64,000 nt of DNA from Dehalococcoidia bacterium (GCA_022820645.1 JAJEFD010000016.1:40273-104272); one strand, 5' to 3'. Shown: positions 8,465 to 17,049, numbered from the stretch's first letter. Translations and numbers: made by a program. The notes: a model not told the origin generated them from the sequence alone.

Positions 8465-8577
8465 AAAAAAGGTGTCCTGAGCAACTGGGGCGCCCGAGCT
8501 CGCCGTTTGGAGTCGGCCCCCCAGTCCCCCGGGGCCACCTCGTCCTGCAGCTCACTCAAACCACAGTCACTCAGGAC
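8465..8577 (-). ncRNA. candidate cis-regulatory RNA with pseudoknot and U-tract, upstream of the GlcG-Ldh2-MDR operon
   Basis: On the minus strand a continuous 14-bp helix pairs 8577-8564 with 8487-8474. Two C/A mismatches seen on the plus strand become G-U pairs on the minus strand, which fixes the direction. Inside it an 8-bp helix with one bulge pairs 8561-8554 with 8513-8505, and a GC hairpin pairs 8536-8531 with 8520-8515. A loop sequence GAGCU (8553-8549) can pair with AGCUC (8500-8496) outside the second helix, forming a pseudoknot. The outer helix is followed by ACC and six U (8470-8465), as in an intrinsic terminator. The element ends 140 bases before the operon start. It may be a riboswitch or attenuator, or a separate small RNA; no known class was matched with confidence. 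Confidence 0.55.
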
Positions 8578-8725
8578 GGGAGCATCTTAAACAGCGCGTT
8601 AAAGCACTGTCAAGCAGTTTCAAGCCGATTTCAGCGCAGTTTCGCCACCACTCTTATACTGATACCTGGATGCCGATTCACCCCAGCCCTCTCCCCTCAA
8701 GGGAGAGGGGGCCAGACTGCCTGCC
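8578..8725. repeat. intergenic stretch with a 9-bp hairpin repeat
   Basis: This short gap holds no gene. A hairpin with stem CCCTCTCCC (8687-8695) and GGGAGAGGG (8701-8709) lies just behind the stop of the metallo-hydrolase gene. Very similar CCCTCTCC hairpins occur near 15994 and 56186, so it belongs to a dispersed intergenic repeat family. It may act as a transcription end for both converging sides, but it has no T-tract. Confidence 0.6.
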
Positions 8726-9511
8726 CTACGATCCGTAACCCAAGCGCTCCATGGTCTGGTCGTCGGTGCCCGGCATCACGTACGGGGGACGCCGCTCGGC
8801 AGTGACTGAGACGTTCGGGTCCTCCAAGTCAACGCCCATGAACACCAACTGTCTTGTCGCGATATGTTCGACGCCCCCGCTGCCGAGCACGCGGAACGGG
8901 CGGTCGTGCCCCGGATAGATGACCTCCGCCTCCTCGAGTACGCGCTCGATGCTCCGCCGCGAGTCCTCCTCGCTCCAGAAGACGTTGGCGTTCACCTTCG
9001 TCACCGCCACTTGCGCGTTCGCCACGCCGTCGCCCGTTATCGCAACCGGCCCCTCTGACGTGTCAACAATGACGGCCATCGTGCCGGCGGAATGCCCGGG
9101 CGTGTGGAGGATGCGCACCCCCTTCTCGATCTCGTAGCCGTCCTCGACCTCCTTGAGGTTGGGGATGGTGTCGAGCATCGCGCTCGTCCAGAGCGGTGTG
9201 GCCCAGTCGTTCGGGTGGGGATTTCGCGCGTACCGCCGCTCCCACTCGTGGATCAGCACCTCGGCAGACTCGAGCACGTCGTAGTTCTGCGCGTGGTCCC
9301 AGTGCGAGTGCGTCATCACCGCAACGTCGATGTCGGACGGCCCGAGACCGCGCTCCGACAGCGCCTCGAGCAGTGCGCGCCGCCTGCCGACGTGACCCGT
9401 GTCGACGACGATGTTGCGGTCGCCCCGGACCAACAGCGTGCTGCAATAGCCGATCGAACCGTAGTTCGTGGCGATGGACTCTCCGTGCAGCAGTACATCA
9501 ACCGTTGGCAT
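8726..9511 (-). CDS. metallo-beta-lactamase-fold hydrolase, AHL-lactonase-like
   Basis: The 261-residue protein has the binuclear zinc motif HSHWDHA near residue 67 and the later ligands in LHTPGHSAGTM, ITGDG and YPGHDRPF, in the normal order for the MBL fold. Length and motif spacing resemble N-acyl-homoserine lactonases and related small-molecule hydrolases. I choose ATG 9511 because AAGGAG precedes it; the longer frame to 9550 has no such site. The downstream end faces the repeat region, and the upstream neighbour is an amidohydrolase 60 bp away, so the two may share a transcript. Whether the substrate is a lactone, ester or thioester cannot be said. Confidence 0.88.
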   Translation of the reverse strand: MPTVDVLLHGESIATNYGSIGYCSTLLVRGDRNIVVDTGHVGRRRALLEALSERGLGPSDIDVAVMTHSHWDHAQNYDVLESAEVLIHEWERRYARNPHPNDWATPLWTSAMLDTIPNLKEVEDGYEIEKGVRILHTPGHSAGTMAVIVDTSEGPVAITGDGVANAQVAVTKVNANVFWSEEDSRRSIERVLEEAEVIYPGHDRPFRVLGSGGVEHIATRQLVFMGVDLEDPNVSVTAERRPPYVMPGTDDQTMERLGYGS

Positions 9512-9571
9512 GGCGTCTCCTTCCGTGCGCCGCACTTCGGCGGCGCGCATGATCCCCAGCGCCGAGCGGCG

Positions 9572-10666
9572 CTAGATGCCGTACAGCCTGCGGGGGTTGT
9601 GCAGCAGGATACGTTCCTTCTCCACCTCGTCCAGCCGCTCGTCGGCCTTGAAGACGGAGATGGCGTCCACCTCGCTGGACGGGTCGATATGGCCGTAGTC
9701 CGTGCCGATCACGAGGCAGCGCTCGCCCGCGTAGCTGCGGACGTACGGGAGGTCGTCGTCGGTCTGGCAGGTGACGTAGATATTGGCGTCGCCGAACGGG
9801 TCGTCGGACATCTCCCTGCCCCCTGCGCGCCAGCGATTGGCGATCTCGTGGTAGACCCACGGCACCCACGAGGCGGACGACTCGATGAAGCCCCAGCGGA
9901 GGCTGGGGAACAGTTTCGGTATCTCGCTGTTGAGCAGCGAATGGCAGACCATCATCGTCGGGGCGCGGAAGAGCGCGAACGAGTTCGCGTTCGTGAAGAT
10001 GGAGCCGAACAGCTGGCGGTACTGCGGGCTGGCGTTCGCGATGTGCACCGCAATGGCCATGTCGAGGCGCTCCGCCTCCTCGAAGAACGGGTAGAAGTAC
10101 GGGTTGATGAGGTACTTGTCGCCGTCGAAGGGCCGCAGGCAGAGGGCGACGGCGCCGTTCTCCTTCGCGTAGCGCATCTGCTCGATCGCCTCGTCCGGCA
10201 GCAGCGACGGCACGACGCACGACCAGCGGAGCCTGCCATCGGCCTGCTTCCAGATGTCCGCGAGCCACTTGTTCCAACTGCGGCAGAGCGCTGCTTCCGC
10301 GTCGGGGTCGGCGCTGACCTGCTCGATCCAGAGCGTGTTGTGCAGCACCTGGACGTCGATGCCGAGATGGTCCATCTCGCTGAGCCGGAGCTGCACGTCG
10401 TCGAGTTCGCGGGCCTCGCGCGGGGTGTCCATCCGGCGTCCCGCCGTCTCGGACATCGTGAGAAGCTGCTGTTCGGAGAGCGTGGGGAAGCGGAGCCCGC
10501 GTATCCGTTCCTCGATCACCCAGAACTCCTTGGTGGGAGCGGAGGGCGACGTGTAGAGGATGGGCCGGTACTTCTGTTCGGCAGGTTCGAGGTAGTCCCA
10601 GGTGCGCTCCGTCTCGCAGACGTGCGCGTCCGCGTCGATGACCCGCAACTTCGTCTCGGTAGTCAT
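9572..10666 (-). CDS. amidohydrolase-2 family TIM-barrel hydrolase or decarboxylase (GTDYGH subtype)
   Basis: The 364-residue protein belongs to the amidohydrolase-2 (ACMSD-like) group of metal-dependent hydrolases and decarboxylases. The first metal motif reads IDADAHVCET, that is DxDxHxxE instead of HxH. Later landmarks are AVHIANAS near residue 200, WGFIESSASWVPW near 260 and the terminal GTDYGHID near 325. It starts at ATG 10666 behind GGGAGGATG. The gene at 17050-18081 is its closest paralog in the window, sharing the WGF.E.SASW and GTDYGH blocks. Next to it lie hydantoinase genes, so ring or amide cleavage is plausible, but the reaction is not defined. Confidence 0.88.
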   Translation of the reverse strand: MTTETKLRVIDADAHVCETERTWDYLEPAEQKYRPILYTSPSAPTKEFWVIEERIRGLRFPTLSEQQLLTMSETAGRRMDTPREARELDDVQLRLSEMDHLGIDVQVLHNTLWIEQVSADPDAEAALCRSWNKWLADIWKQADGRLRWSCVVPSLLPDEAIEQMRYAKENGAVALCLRPFDGDKYLINPYFYPFFEEAERLDMAIAVHIANASPQYRQLFGSIFTNANSFALFRAPTMMVCHSLLNSEIPKLFPSLRWGFIESSASWVPWVYHEIANRWRAGGREMSDDPFGDANIYVTCQTDDDLPYVRSYAGERCLVIGTDYGHIDPSSEVDAISVFKADERLDEVEKERILLHNPRRLYGI

Positions 10667-10752
10667 GGCATCATCCTCCCCTTCCCTGCCGGTTGCGCGC
10701 GAGCGTAGCAAAGCGGGCAGCAACCGTCTATCCGCGTCGTGCGGACGCAGGG

Positions 10753-12486
10753 CTACGCGCCGCCGTTCCTCGTACGGAGCGCACGCGTCGCCTCTGCGTC
10801 CACCACGCCTCCCGCGAGCACGACGCCGTAGTCGCGGCGCGCGCCCTCTTCGGTGACCCAGCCGGCGAGCACGTCGCGCAGCACGAGGCCAGGGTCGCGC
10901 TCGAACGGGTCGCCGTAGCCGCCCCCGCCGGAACCCGCCACCGCGAACGTGTCGCCGGCCTCGAGGTCGTAGAAGCCGGAGCCGCCGAAGTGTTCCTCAT
11001 TCTCCGTGCCGGGATGCAGGGCGAACTCGCCGGTGCGTCCCGGCTTCCCGCCGTCGGAGCCGGAGGAAGGCTTCTTCACCCGGTCGGCGCGACGGTTGAG
11101 CTTGGCGGGCTCGAGCACCTCGTAGATGCGCCGGTAGCTCAGACCGCCGCGGTGCTTACCAGGGCCGCCCGAGTCCGGGACCATCTCGAAGCGGCGCAGG
11201 CGCAGGGGTGCGGCGTTCTCGATTATCTCGATAGGGGCGAGGAACAGGTTCGACGACGAGTTCGTCGCGACACCAGACTCGCCGTCTCCCCGGTTCGAGC
11301 CTGCCGTCGCCGCGCCGAGTATCTCGTAGTGGGTGTAGGGGTGCGGGCCCACCACGCCGGCAGGCCAGCTGAGCGCGAGCGTGCCGCCGCTCCCCCCGCT
11401 GTGCGCCACGCCTTTCTCCGGCTGGAACTTCCCCACCACCTCGACCAGCAGGTCGATGAGCCGGTGCATCGACTGCGTGCAGTTCCCAACCGGCGACGGA
11501 TACTCCGGCGAGACGACCGTGCGCTCTCCGAACCGGAGCGTGATCGACCGCCACATACCGTCGTTGAACGGGAAGTTCGGGTCGATAAGCGACACCAGCG
11601 CGAACGTCACGCACGCTTTGACCACGGAGATGACCATGTTTGCAGGGCCGCGCGTCTGCGGATCGGTGCCGTTGAAGTCGAACTCGATGGCGCTGCCCTT
11701 CTTGGTCACTGTCACGAACAGCCGTACCGGGTCGCCAGTGCCGCTGCCGTCGTCGTCCAGCCACGCCTCGCCGGAGAACGTGCCGTCGTTCCATCCGCTG
11801 AGGTGCTCCTTGAACAGCTTCTCCGTGCCGTCGAGCGTGATGTTGAACGCGTCCAGCACGGACCGCTTGCCGAAGCGGTCGAGCAGCTCGGTCATGCGTT
11901 TCGCCGCGGCCTTCGTGATGCCGATCTGGCTGTTCATGTCGCCGAGCACGAGGTGCGGGCTCCGGACATTGGTCTGGATGAGCCGGGTGAACTCGTCGAA
12001 GACCCTGCCCCGCCGGGCGTACCGGATGATGGGGAGCAGGAATCCCTCCTGGATCAGCTCCGTGGCGCGGCTGTAGGAGCTGCCCGGCATCGCGCCACCG
12101 AAGTCCGGCTTGTGGGCGGCGGAGCAGCTGTACGCGACCAGTTCGCCCCCGTGGAAGACCGGGGTCATCACCGCCAGGTCCGGCGCGTGGTGCACGAAAC
12201 TCTCGTATGGATGGTTGCTGATGTAGATGTCGCCCGGCTTGATGTCGTCCCTGCCGTACACGCGCCAGACCGACCCGATGAAATGCTGGAAGGAGTAGCC
12301 GTGTATCAGCGAGCCGGGAGGGCCGAGCAGGCGCGCCTCCGCGTCGAGGAACTCGTACGAGCAGTCCCGCGACTCGCGCATGAGGGTCGAGTACGCCGAG
12401 CGCGCCAGCAGCACGTTCATCTCGTCCACCATGCTCTGGAACTTGGTGCGGATGATCTCCGTGTTGAATGATGCTGCGAGTGTCAT
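10753..12486 (-). CDS. hyuB: hydantoinase B / oxoprolinase family protein
   Basis: The 577-residue protein matches HyuB, the partner of HyuA in ATP-dependent N-methylhydantoinase, oxoprolinase or acetone-carboxylase-like complexes. Recognisable blocks are FQSMVDEMNVLLARSAYS at the start, GDIYISNHPYE near residue 90, DFGGAMPG near 135 and the C-terminal SGGGGYGDPFERD. The last motif is the usual glycine-rich end of the family. It begins four bases after the stop of hyuA, so the two subunits are cotranslated. It is shorter than many hydantoinase B proteins but shows no internal break. The substrate is unknown; a cyclic imide or amide is the usual expectation. Confidence 0.93.
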   Translation of the reverse strand: MTLAASFNTEIIRTKFQSMVDEMNVLLARSAYSTLMRESRDCSYEFLDAEARLLGPPGSLIHGYSFQHFIGSVWRVYGRDDIKPGDIYISNHPYESFVHHAPDLAVMTPVFHGGELVAYSCSAAHKPDFGGAMPGSSYSRATELIQEGFLLPIIRYARRGRVFDEFTRLIQTNVRSPHLVLGDMNSQIGITKAAAKRMTELLDRFGKRSVLDAFNITLDGTEKLFKEHLSGWNDGTFSGEAWLDDDGSGTGDPVRLFVTVTKKGSAIEFDFNGTDPQTRGPANMVISVVKACVTFALVSLIDPNFPFNDGMWRSITLRFGERTVVSPEYPSPVGNCTQSMHRLIDLLVEVVGKFQPEKGVAHSGGSGGTLALSWPAGVVGPHPYTHYEILGAATAGSNRGDGESGVATNSSSNLFLAPIEIIENAAPLRLRRFEMVPDSGGPGKHRGGLSYRRIYEVLEPAKLNRRADRVKKPSSGSDGGKPGRTGEFALHPGTENEEHFGGSGFYDLEAGDTFAVAGSGGGGYGDPFERDPGLVLRDVLAGWVTEEGARRDYGVVLAGGVVDAEATRALRTRNGGA

Positions 12487-12490
12487 CGTC

Positions 12491-14560
12491 TCACCGCCGG
12501 GTCATGATGATGTTCGCGTGCTCGTCGACCTCCGCCCCCCAGCCGGGCGGAACGACCGTCGTCGAGTCCTCCTGGTACACCACTGCAGGGCCGTCGAACC
12601 GCTCGCCATTCGACAGTTCGCCGCGGTAGTAGACCGCCCCTGAGACGGCGTCGCCGCCGAAGTGCATCCGCCTGTGGCCCGATGGCCGCGCCGCGCTTCG
12701 CCTGACCTGCGCGACGGCATCGTTCCGTCCAGCCTGCATCTTCGGCGTCGGCACGACCGTCCGGACGCGGAAGCTGACGACCTCGACCGCCTCGTTCGGC
12801 GCCGAATGACCGTACAGCCTCTGGTGCCGTGCCTCGAACCTCCTGCGTATCTCGCGCTTCGCATTATCCGCAAGCGTCCCCTTCCGCACCGGCACACGCA
12901 GCTCGAACCCCTGACCGACGTACCGAACGTCCGCCTCGCGCTTGAGTCGAGCGCGCCGGACGGGCAGCCCTTCCGCTTCGACGTCCGCGAGCGCCTGTTG
13001 TTCAAGCCGCGCGAACTGCCTGTTGAGTTCCTCAACGGGCGTGCTCTCCAGTTCCGACACCGACGTCCAGACGTAGTCGTGGACGACGTCGGAGCAGAGG
13101 AGGCCGAGCGCCGAGAACGCGCCGGGACGGGGCGGCACGATGATGCGCCCGATGCCGAGCTCCTCCGCCACGCCCGCACTCCGCAGCGGCCCCGCTCCGC
13201 CTCCGGCCACCAGCGAGAACTCCCGCAGTGAGATGCCCTTCTCCGACGCCAGCGCAAGGATGCGGTCGGCCATCTTCACCTCGATGACCTTCACAATGCC
13301 CCATGCAGCTTCCTGCGGGCTGCGGCTTCCGAGCGGCCTGCCGACGCCCTCCATGAGCGCCCGGTCGGACGCCGCAGGGTCGAGCGACATCGCTCCCCCG
13401 AGGAAGTAGTCCGGGTCGAGGTAGCCCAGCGCCATGTCGGCGTCCGTGATGGTCGCGTCCGTCCCGCCTCGACCGTAGCAGGCGGGGCCGGGGTCGCTGC
13501 CGGCGCTATCGGGCCCCACGCGCAGCAGACCGCCTGCATCGACACGCGCGATGGTGCCACCGCCCGCGCTCACCGCCTCGACGTCCACCATCGGCGCGTA
13601 GACCGTCCTGCCCTCGATCTGGCCCTGCGTAACCTCGACCGGCACGCCGCCCTCGACGAACGCGACGTCGGCGCTCGTGCCGCCGATGTCCAGCGACACG
13701 AGGTTGCGGAACCCCTGCGTGGAGCAGAGGAACGCCGCCGATACGACGCCGGCCGCGGGCCCCGACAGCAGCGTGTGGTGCGTCCGCCCTCCCCGTATCG
13801 CCGCGGAGAACGGCATGACGCCGCCGTTCGACTGCATGAGGTAGCGCTGCGACGTGGTCACGTCCCGCTCGGCGAGCTGCTGGTCGAGCGACCTGAGATA
13901 TGCCGTGAGCACGGGCTCGAGGTAGGCGTTGACCAATGTCGTCGACATGCGTGGCCACTCACGTATGCGGGGCATGATCTCCGACGAGAGCGAGATGATG
14001 CAGCCCGGGTACTCCTCCTCGATGATGCGCCGCGCCGTCTGCTCGTGGGCCGGGTTCGCGTAGGCGAAGAGGAACGAGACAGCGATGGACGTGACGCCGT
14101 CGTCCTTCAATGCGCGGACTGCCCGGCGAGTAGCTTCCACGTCGAGCGGCGTGATGACTTCACCGCTCTTGTCGACGCGCTCCGGCACATCCCTGATGTG
14201 GACGGGGTGCACGAGCCCCTCGGGGCGGTGGTAGAAGAGAAGGAACGGCCGGGGCTGTGAGCCGGTCTGCACCTGCGGGATGGCGCGGAACCCGCCGGTC
14301 ACGAGCAGCCCCACGCGCGCGCCCTTCATCTCGAGCAGCGCGTTCGTCCCGATGGTGGTGCCGTGCAGGAACGCGTCCACGTCGCCGCCGCTCACGCCCC
14401 AGTCCCGTTCCAGCTTCGCGAGCGCGTCCATCACGCCGACTGCGGGGTCAGCCTTGACCGTGGGAACCTTCTCTATGCGCGTCTCTTTGGACCTCGTGTT
14501 GAATGCGACCAGGTCGGTGAAGCTGCCCCCAACGTCGACCCCGATGCGCCAGTCGCTCAA
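12491..14560 (-). CDS. hyuA: hydantoinase A / oxoprolinase family ATPase subunit
   Basis: The 689-residue protein starts at a TTG codon whose last two bases and following A form the stop of the preceding gene (TTGA at 14557-14560), giving a one-codon overlap and tight coupling. The N-terminal ATPase motif WRIGVDVGGSFTDLVAF follows at once. The family blocks HGTTIGTNALLE near residue 65, LSGPAAGVVSA near 265, DIGGTSADVAF near 288 and VAGGGAGPLRSAGVAEELG near 450 are all present. The frame stays open far upstream, but that part is antisense-free shadow of the amidohydrolase gene and is not part of the protein. Together with HyuB it should open a ring amide at the cost of ATP. Confidence 0.94.
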   Translation of the reverse strand: MSDWRIGVDVGGSFTDLVAFNTRSKETRIEKVPTVKADPAVGVMDALAKLERDWGVSGGDVDAFLHGTTIGTNALLEMKGARVGLLVTGGFRAIPQVQTGSQPRPFLLFYHRPEGLVHPVHIRDVPERVDKSGEVITPLDVEATRRAVRALKDDGVTSIAVSFLFAYANPAHEQTARRIIEEEYPGCIISLSSEIMPRIREWPRMSTTLVNAYLEPVLTAYLRSLDQQLAERDVTTSQRYLMQSNGGVMPFSAAIRGGRTHHTLLSGPAAGVVSAAFLCSTQGFRNLVSLDIGGTSADVAFVEGGVPVEVTQGQIEGRTVYAPMVDVEAVSAGGGTIARVDAGGLLRVGPDSAGSDPGPACYGRGGTDATITDADMALGYLDPDYFLGGAMSLDPAASDRALMEGVGRPLGSRSPQEAAWGIVKVIEVKMADRILALASEKGISLREFSLVAGGGAGPLRSAGVAEELGIGRIIVPPRPGAFSALGLLCSDVVHDYVWTSVSELESTPVEELNRQFARLEQQALADVEAEGLPVRRARLKREADVRYVGQGFELRVPVRKGTLADNAKREIRRRFEARHQRLYGHSAPNEAVEVVSFRVRTVVPTPKMQAGRNDAVAQVRRSAARPSGHRRMHFGGDAVSGAVYYRGELSNGERFDGPAVVYQEDSTTVVPPGWGAEVDEHANIIMTRR

Positions 14561-15633
14561 GCGGCCCCCCAGGCGCCGCCGTAGAACCGCGCCGCGTTCC
14601 GGTAGAGGATGTCCTCCTTGGCGCTCTCGGAGACCGCGTCGTTCTCGAGCAGCTCGTCGATCTCGGCGCGGATGGTGTCGATGTTCACCTCGTGCGGGAA
14701 GTCGCTGGAGAAGACGAACGCGCCGCTGCCGTACTTGTCGATGGCGTTCGCCAGCATCGGTTCGTCGCCCTCGATGCCGACGAACAGCCGCCCCGCGTCG
14801 ATCAGCCGCTGGACGTACGCCTCGACGTTGTCGCCATCCTCGATCTGGAGGAAGCGGCGTTGCGGGTCGACGGGCGTGAACGCGTCGTACGCGCCGGAGC
14901 ACCGCTCGATGACCATGAGGAACCAGCCCAGGCCGCCTTCCAGGAAGCCGTAGCGCACGTTGGGGAAGCGGTCGAAGATGCCGGTGAAGAGCATGTCCGT
15001 GAACGCGATGCTGATGGCGAACGAGTGGCCCAGCGCGTGGACGCCCGCGAACGGCGTCATGCCGTCCAGGCCCATCGCGTGGTGCGCGCCTGCGTGTATA
15101 CCGAGCACGCACCCGAGCCGGTCGGCCTCCGCGTAGACGGGCCAGAACTTCCTGTTGCCGAGCAGGGCCTGCAATCCGGTGCCGGGCACCATCGCGCCGA
15201 CGAAGCCGAGCTCCGTGACGGCGCGGCGCAACTCGTCCACCGCGGCGTCCGGGTCCTGCATCGGCACGAGGGCCGCGGCCTTCACGCGCTCGTCCTTACT
15301 CAGGTACTCGTCGTACAGCCAGTCGTTGTACGCCCGGGCGGACGCTACAGCGAGGTCAGGGTCGAGGATCTTGCCGAACGAGAGCCCGCGCGTCGGGTAG
15401 ACGACCGTGCCGTCGATGTGCGCGGAGTCGAGGAAGTTGCCCCAGCCCTTCACACCGCCGGGGTCTTTGAACGCGCCGTCGGGGTAGCGGTGCGACTGGT
15501 GGTGCAGGTGATCGGGCGCGGGGAACGGCCCCACTCCCCTGACCGCGTTCCCGCCGAGCAACTCCGGCGGAATGCGCTCCATAATCGCCTTCACGTCTTC
15601 GATGACGTGGCCGTCGCCGTCGAGTATCCGCAT
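14557..15633 (-). CDS. amidohydrolase-2 family protein (SDFPHE subtype)
   Basis: The 358-residue protein is an amidohydrolase-2 TIM barrel starting MRILDGDGHVIEDV, so the first metal motif is DxDxHxxE. Other blocks are VYPTRGLSFGKI near residue 85, LGIHAGAHHAMG near 175, YGFLEGGLGWFL near 225 and FSSDFPHEVN near 310. It shares these with the genes at 53416 and 56549. An AAAGGA ribosome site precedes ATG 15633. Its stop overlaps the TTG start of hyuA, so it is the first gene of an amidohydrolase-hyuA-hyuB operon and probably acts on the same compound, before or after ring opening. It might be a decarboxylase rather than an amidase. Confidence 0.9.
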   Translation of the reverse strand: MRILDGDGHVIEDVKAIMERIPPELLGGNAVRGVGPFPAPDHLHHQSHRYPDGAFKDPGGVKGWGNFLDSAHIDGTVVYPTRGLSFGKILDPDLAVASARAYNDWLYDEYLSKDERVKAAALVPMQDPDAAVDELRRAVTELGFVGAMVPGTGLQALLGNRKFWPVYAEADRLGCVLGIHAGAHHAMGLDGMTPFAGVHALGHSFAISIAFTDMLFTGIFDRFPNVRYGFLEGGLGWFLMVIERCSGAYDAFTPVDPQRRFLQIEDGDNVEAYVQRLIDAGRLFVGIEGDEPMLANAIDKYGSGAFVFSSDFPHEVNIDTIRAEIDELLENDAVSESAKEDILYRNAARFYGGAWGAA

Positions 15634-15893
15634 GGCGTATTCCTTTCTCCGCGCGGGGGGCGAACCCGGAACAAGATTTCAACGACCCCTGATTTTTGAA
15701 ATCTTGTTCTCCATCTTACGAGTGCGGAAGGGGTGAGAATTGGAATCTTGAAATCTTGCTATGGGGTGTTTCCAAGGCCGTGGCCTGCTTCGCGCGAACA
15801 AGGCATCAAGATTTCATCAATTTCAACTTTATCCTCCGCAGCCATAGGCTTTTTCTATAGCTGTGCCTTCCTGTCATAGACGCAATCTATAGG
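15634..15893 (-). promoter_or_regulatory. AT-rich control region with a perfect 14-bp inverted repeat ahead of the amidohydrolase-hyuAB operon
   Basis: GAACAAGATTTCAA (15669-15682) and its exact complement (15696-15709) flank a 13-base spacer, 36-76 bases upstream of the operon start. The core TTGAAATCTTG recurs at 15748-15758, and a 10-base copy CAAGATTTCA lies at 15807-15816. CTATAG hexamers lie at 15855-15860 and 15887-15892. The composition is far more AT-rich than the surrounding sequence. I read this as a multi-site operator for an unseen regulator. The long inverted repeat could instead form an RNA hairpin in the leader, but it has no U-tract. Confidence 0.5.
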
Positions 15894-16131
15894 AGGGGCA
15901 GGCGGTCTGCACATGCGCGCAGCATAGCGGATGCAGGGGTGATGGCGTAAGCGGCGGATGTCAGAGCATAACAACCCAAGGCCCTCACCCTAACCCTCTC
16001 CCTCAGGAGAGGGGACCACTCCAAGGCACCCTGAGAGATGCTTCGACTCCGCTGCGCTCCGCTCAGCATGACAAGCAAGGGCGTACGCTCGCTCGGAATG
16101 ATCGGGCCGCGCCCTGTGCTACGCTCATGCC
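15894..16131. repeat. intergenic stretch with dispersed repeat elements
   Basis: No gene is supported here. A hairpin with stem CCCTCTCC (15994-16001) and GGAGAGGG (16006-16013) is a copy of the family seen at 8687 and 56186. A second element, TTCGACTCCGCTGCGCTCCG with flanks (about 16036-16070), has a relative at 56285-56320. The short minus-strand frame across this block is a product of the repeat and not a gene. Confidence 0.55.
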
Positions 16132-16962
16132 ATGCAGCTGCGGAACGTGGAACGAGGCCTGACTTACGCCGACATCGCCTTCATCCACGAGGCGCTCGGG
16201 ACTGACGCGCCCGCCGAGGACGAGATGACGCAACTCCTCGCGGATGAAGAGCTCCGCGCCCGGCTGCTCGGCGATTCCCGGCTGTTCGACGCGCTGCTGC
16301 CGCACGACGGATCGCTTGCGCCGGTGTCGCCCCGGCTCTTCTTCGAGGCGCTGCTGCGCCATGCAGTAACCGAACTCCAAGGGGCGCAACACACGTTCGA
16401 GCGCACCGGCTCGGTCTCCGGGGAGCGCGTGCCCGTCTTCGACGCTGCGGAGGTTGCGGCATTCGCGGCGCAGCCGCGCATCCTCCATTACCTTGCGTCG
16501 CTGCTGGCGTCGTTCACGAAGGTGCACAGCCACACGGAGCGCGTGTGGGTGCGGCGCGGCGTCGTGCGGAAAGTCCGCTACAGCGACCTGGACGTACACT
16601 CGATGCTGCGGCTGATCCAGCAGACCGAGGAGCACGAGCGCCTGCCGCTCTACCGCCGCACCGGCGACCTCTGCCTGCTCATCCTCGGGGTCTTCCCCGA
16701 CTTCGCCGCGACCGCCCAGCGCTATCCGGGCTCCGGCGCGCCGCGGGCGCAGTCGTCTTACCGGCGCAGGTTGAGCACGGAGGAGTACGAGACCGTCGCC
16801 GCGGAGATGTACGGACACGCGGCGCGCTACGACTCCGGTGAGTGGTCGACGGTGCACCGCGCTCTCGCCAGCCGCATCCCGGACGCGAAGAAGCCGCTCA
16901 ATTTCATGGCGGAGCACTACCTGGGGTTCAGGCGGGACCGGCTGTTCGGCATGGGGGAGTGA
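16132..16962 (+). CDS. conserved-looking protein of unknown function
   Basis: I do not recognise this 276-residue protein. It is soluble-looking, alpha-rich and Arg/Glu/Leu-rich, with no signal peptide, membrane segment or Cys cluster. Possible functional spots are LYRRTGDLCLLILGVFPDF near residue 180 and the helix TEEYETVAAEMYGHAARY near 215. Clean codon use and a full-length frame support a real gene. It stands alone between the repeat block and an amidohydrolase on the same strand, 87 bp away. A promoter was not found. It could be a regulator or scaffold, but nothing in the sequence shows this. Confidence 0.7.
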   Translation: MQLRNVERGLTYADIAFIHEALGTDAPAEDEMTQLLADEELRARLLGDSRLFDALLPHDGSLAPVSPRLFFEALLRHAVTELQGAQHTFERTGSVSGERVPVFDAAEVAAFAAQPRILHYLASLLASFTKVHSHTERVWVRRGVVRKVRYSDLDVHSMLRLIQQTEEHERLPLYRRTGDLCLLILGVFPDFAATAQRYPGSGAPRAQSSYRRRLSTEEYETVAAEMYGHAARYDSGEWSTVHRALASRIPDAKKPLNFMAEHYLGFRRDRLFGMGE

Positions 16963-17049
16963 GACTCGCGCTCCCACTATTGCCCTCGCCGCCCCACCAA
17001 AGATAAAGTCGCCCCCAGATGAGCGAATGACACAGCCGGGAGGCGCCCT

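Noticed and set aside
8536..8545. Guanidine-III riboswitch resemblance (GGACGAGGTG on the minus strand)
   Set aside because: Only this decamer fits; the pseudoknot partner and second conserved segment are missing, and the downstream genes are not guanidine-related.
8326..8559. Extension of the GlcG-type protein by 78 residues
   Set aside because: The upstream translation is low-complexity and crosses the structured RNA; ATG 8325 has a clear ribosome site and the family starts there.
9092..12471. Long plus-strand frames of 538 and 592 codons
   Set aside because: They lie antisense to the MBL, amidohydrolase and hyuB genes, whose motifs are unmistakable. The plus frames have no recognisable domain.
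15887..16078. 63-codon minus-strand frame, and a similar one at 56163-56387
   Set aside because: Both share MLSGAQRSR-type sequence that comes from the dispersed intergenic repeat; they are not genes.
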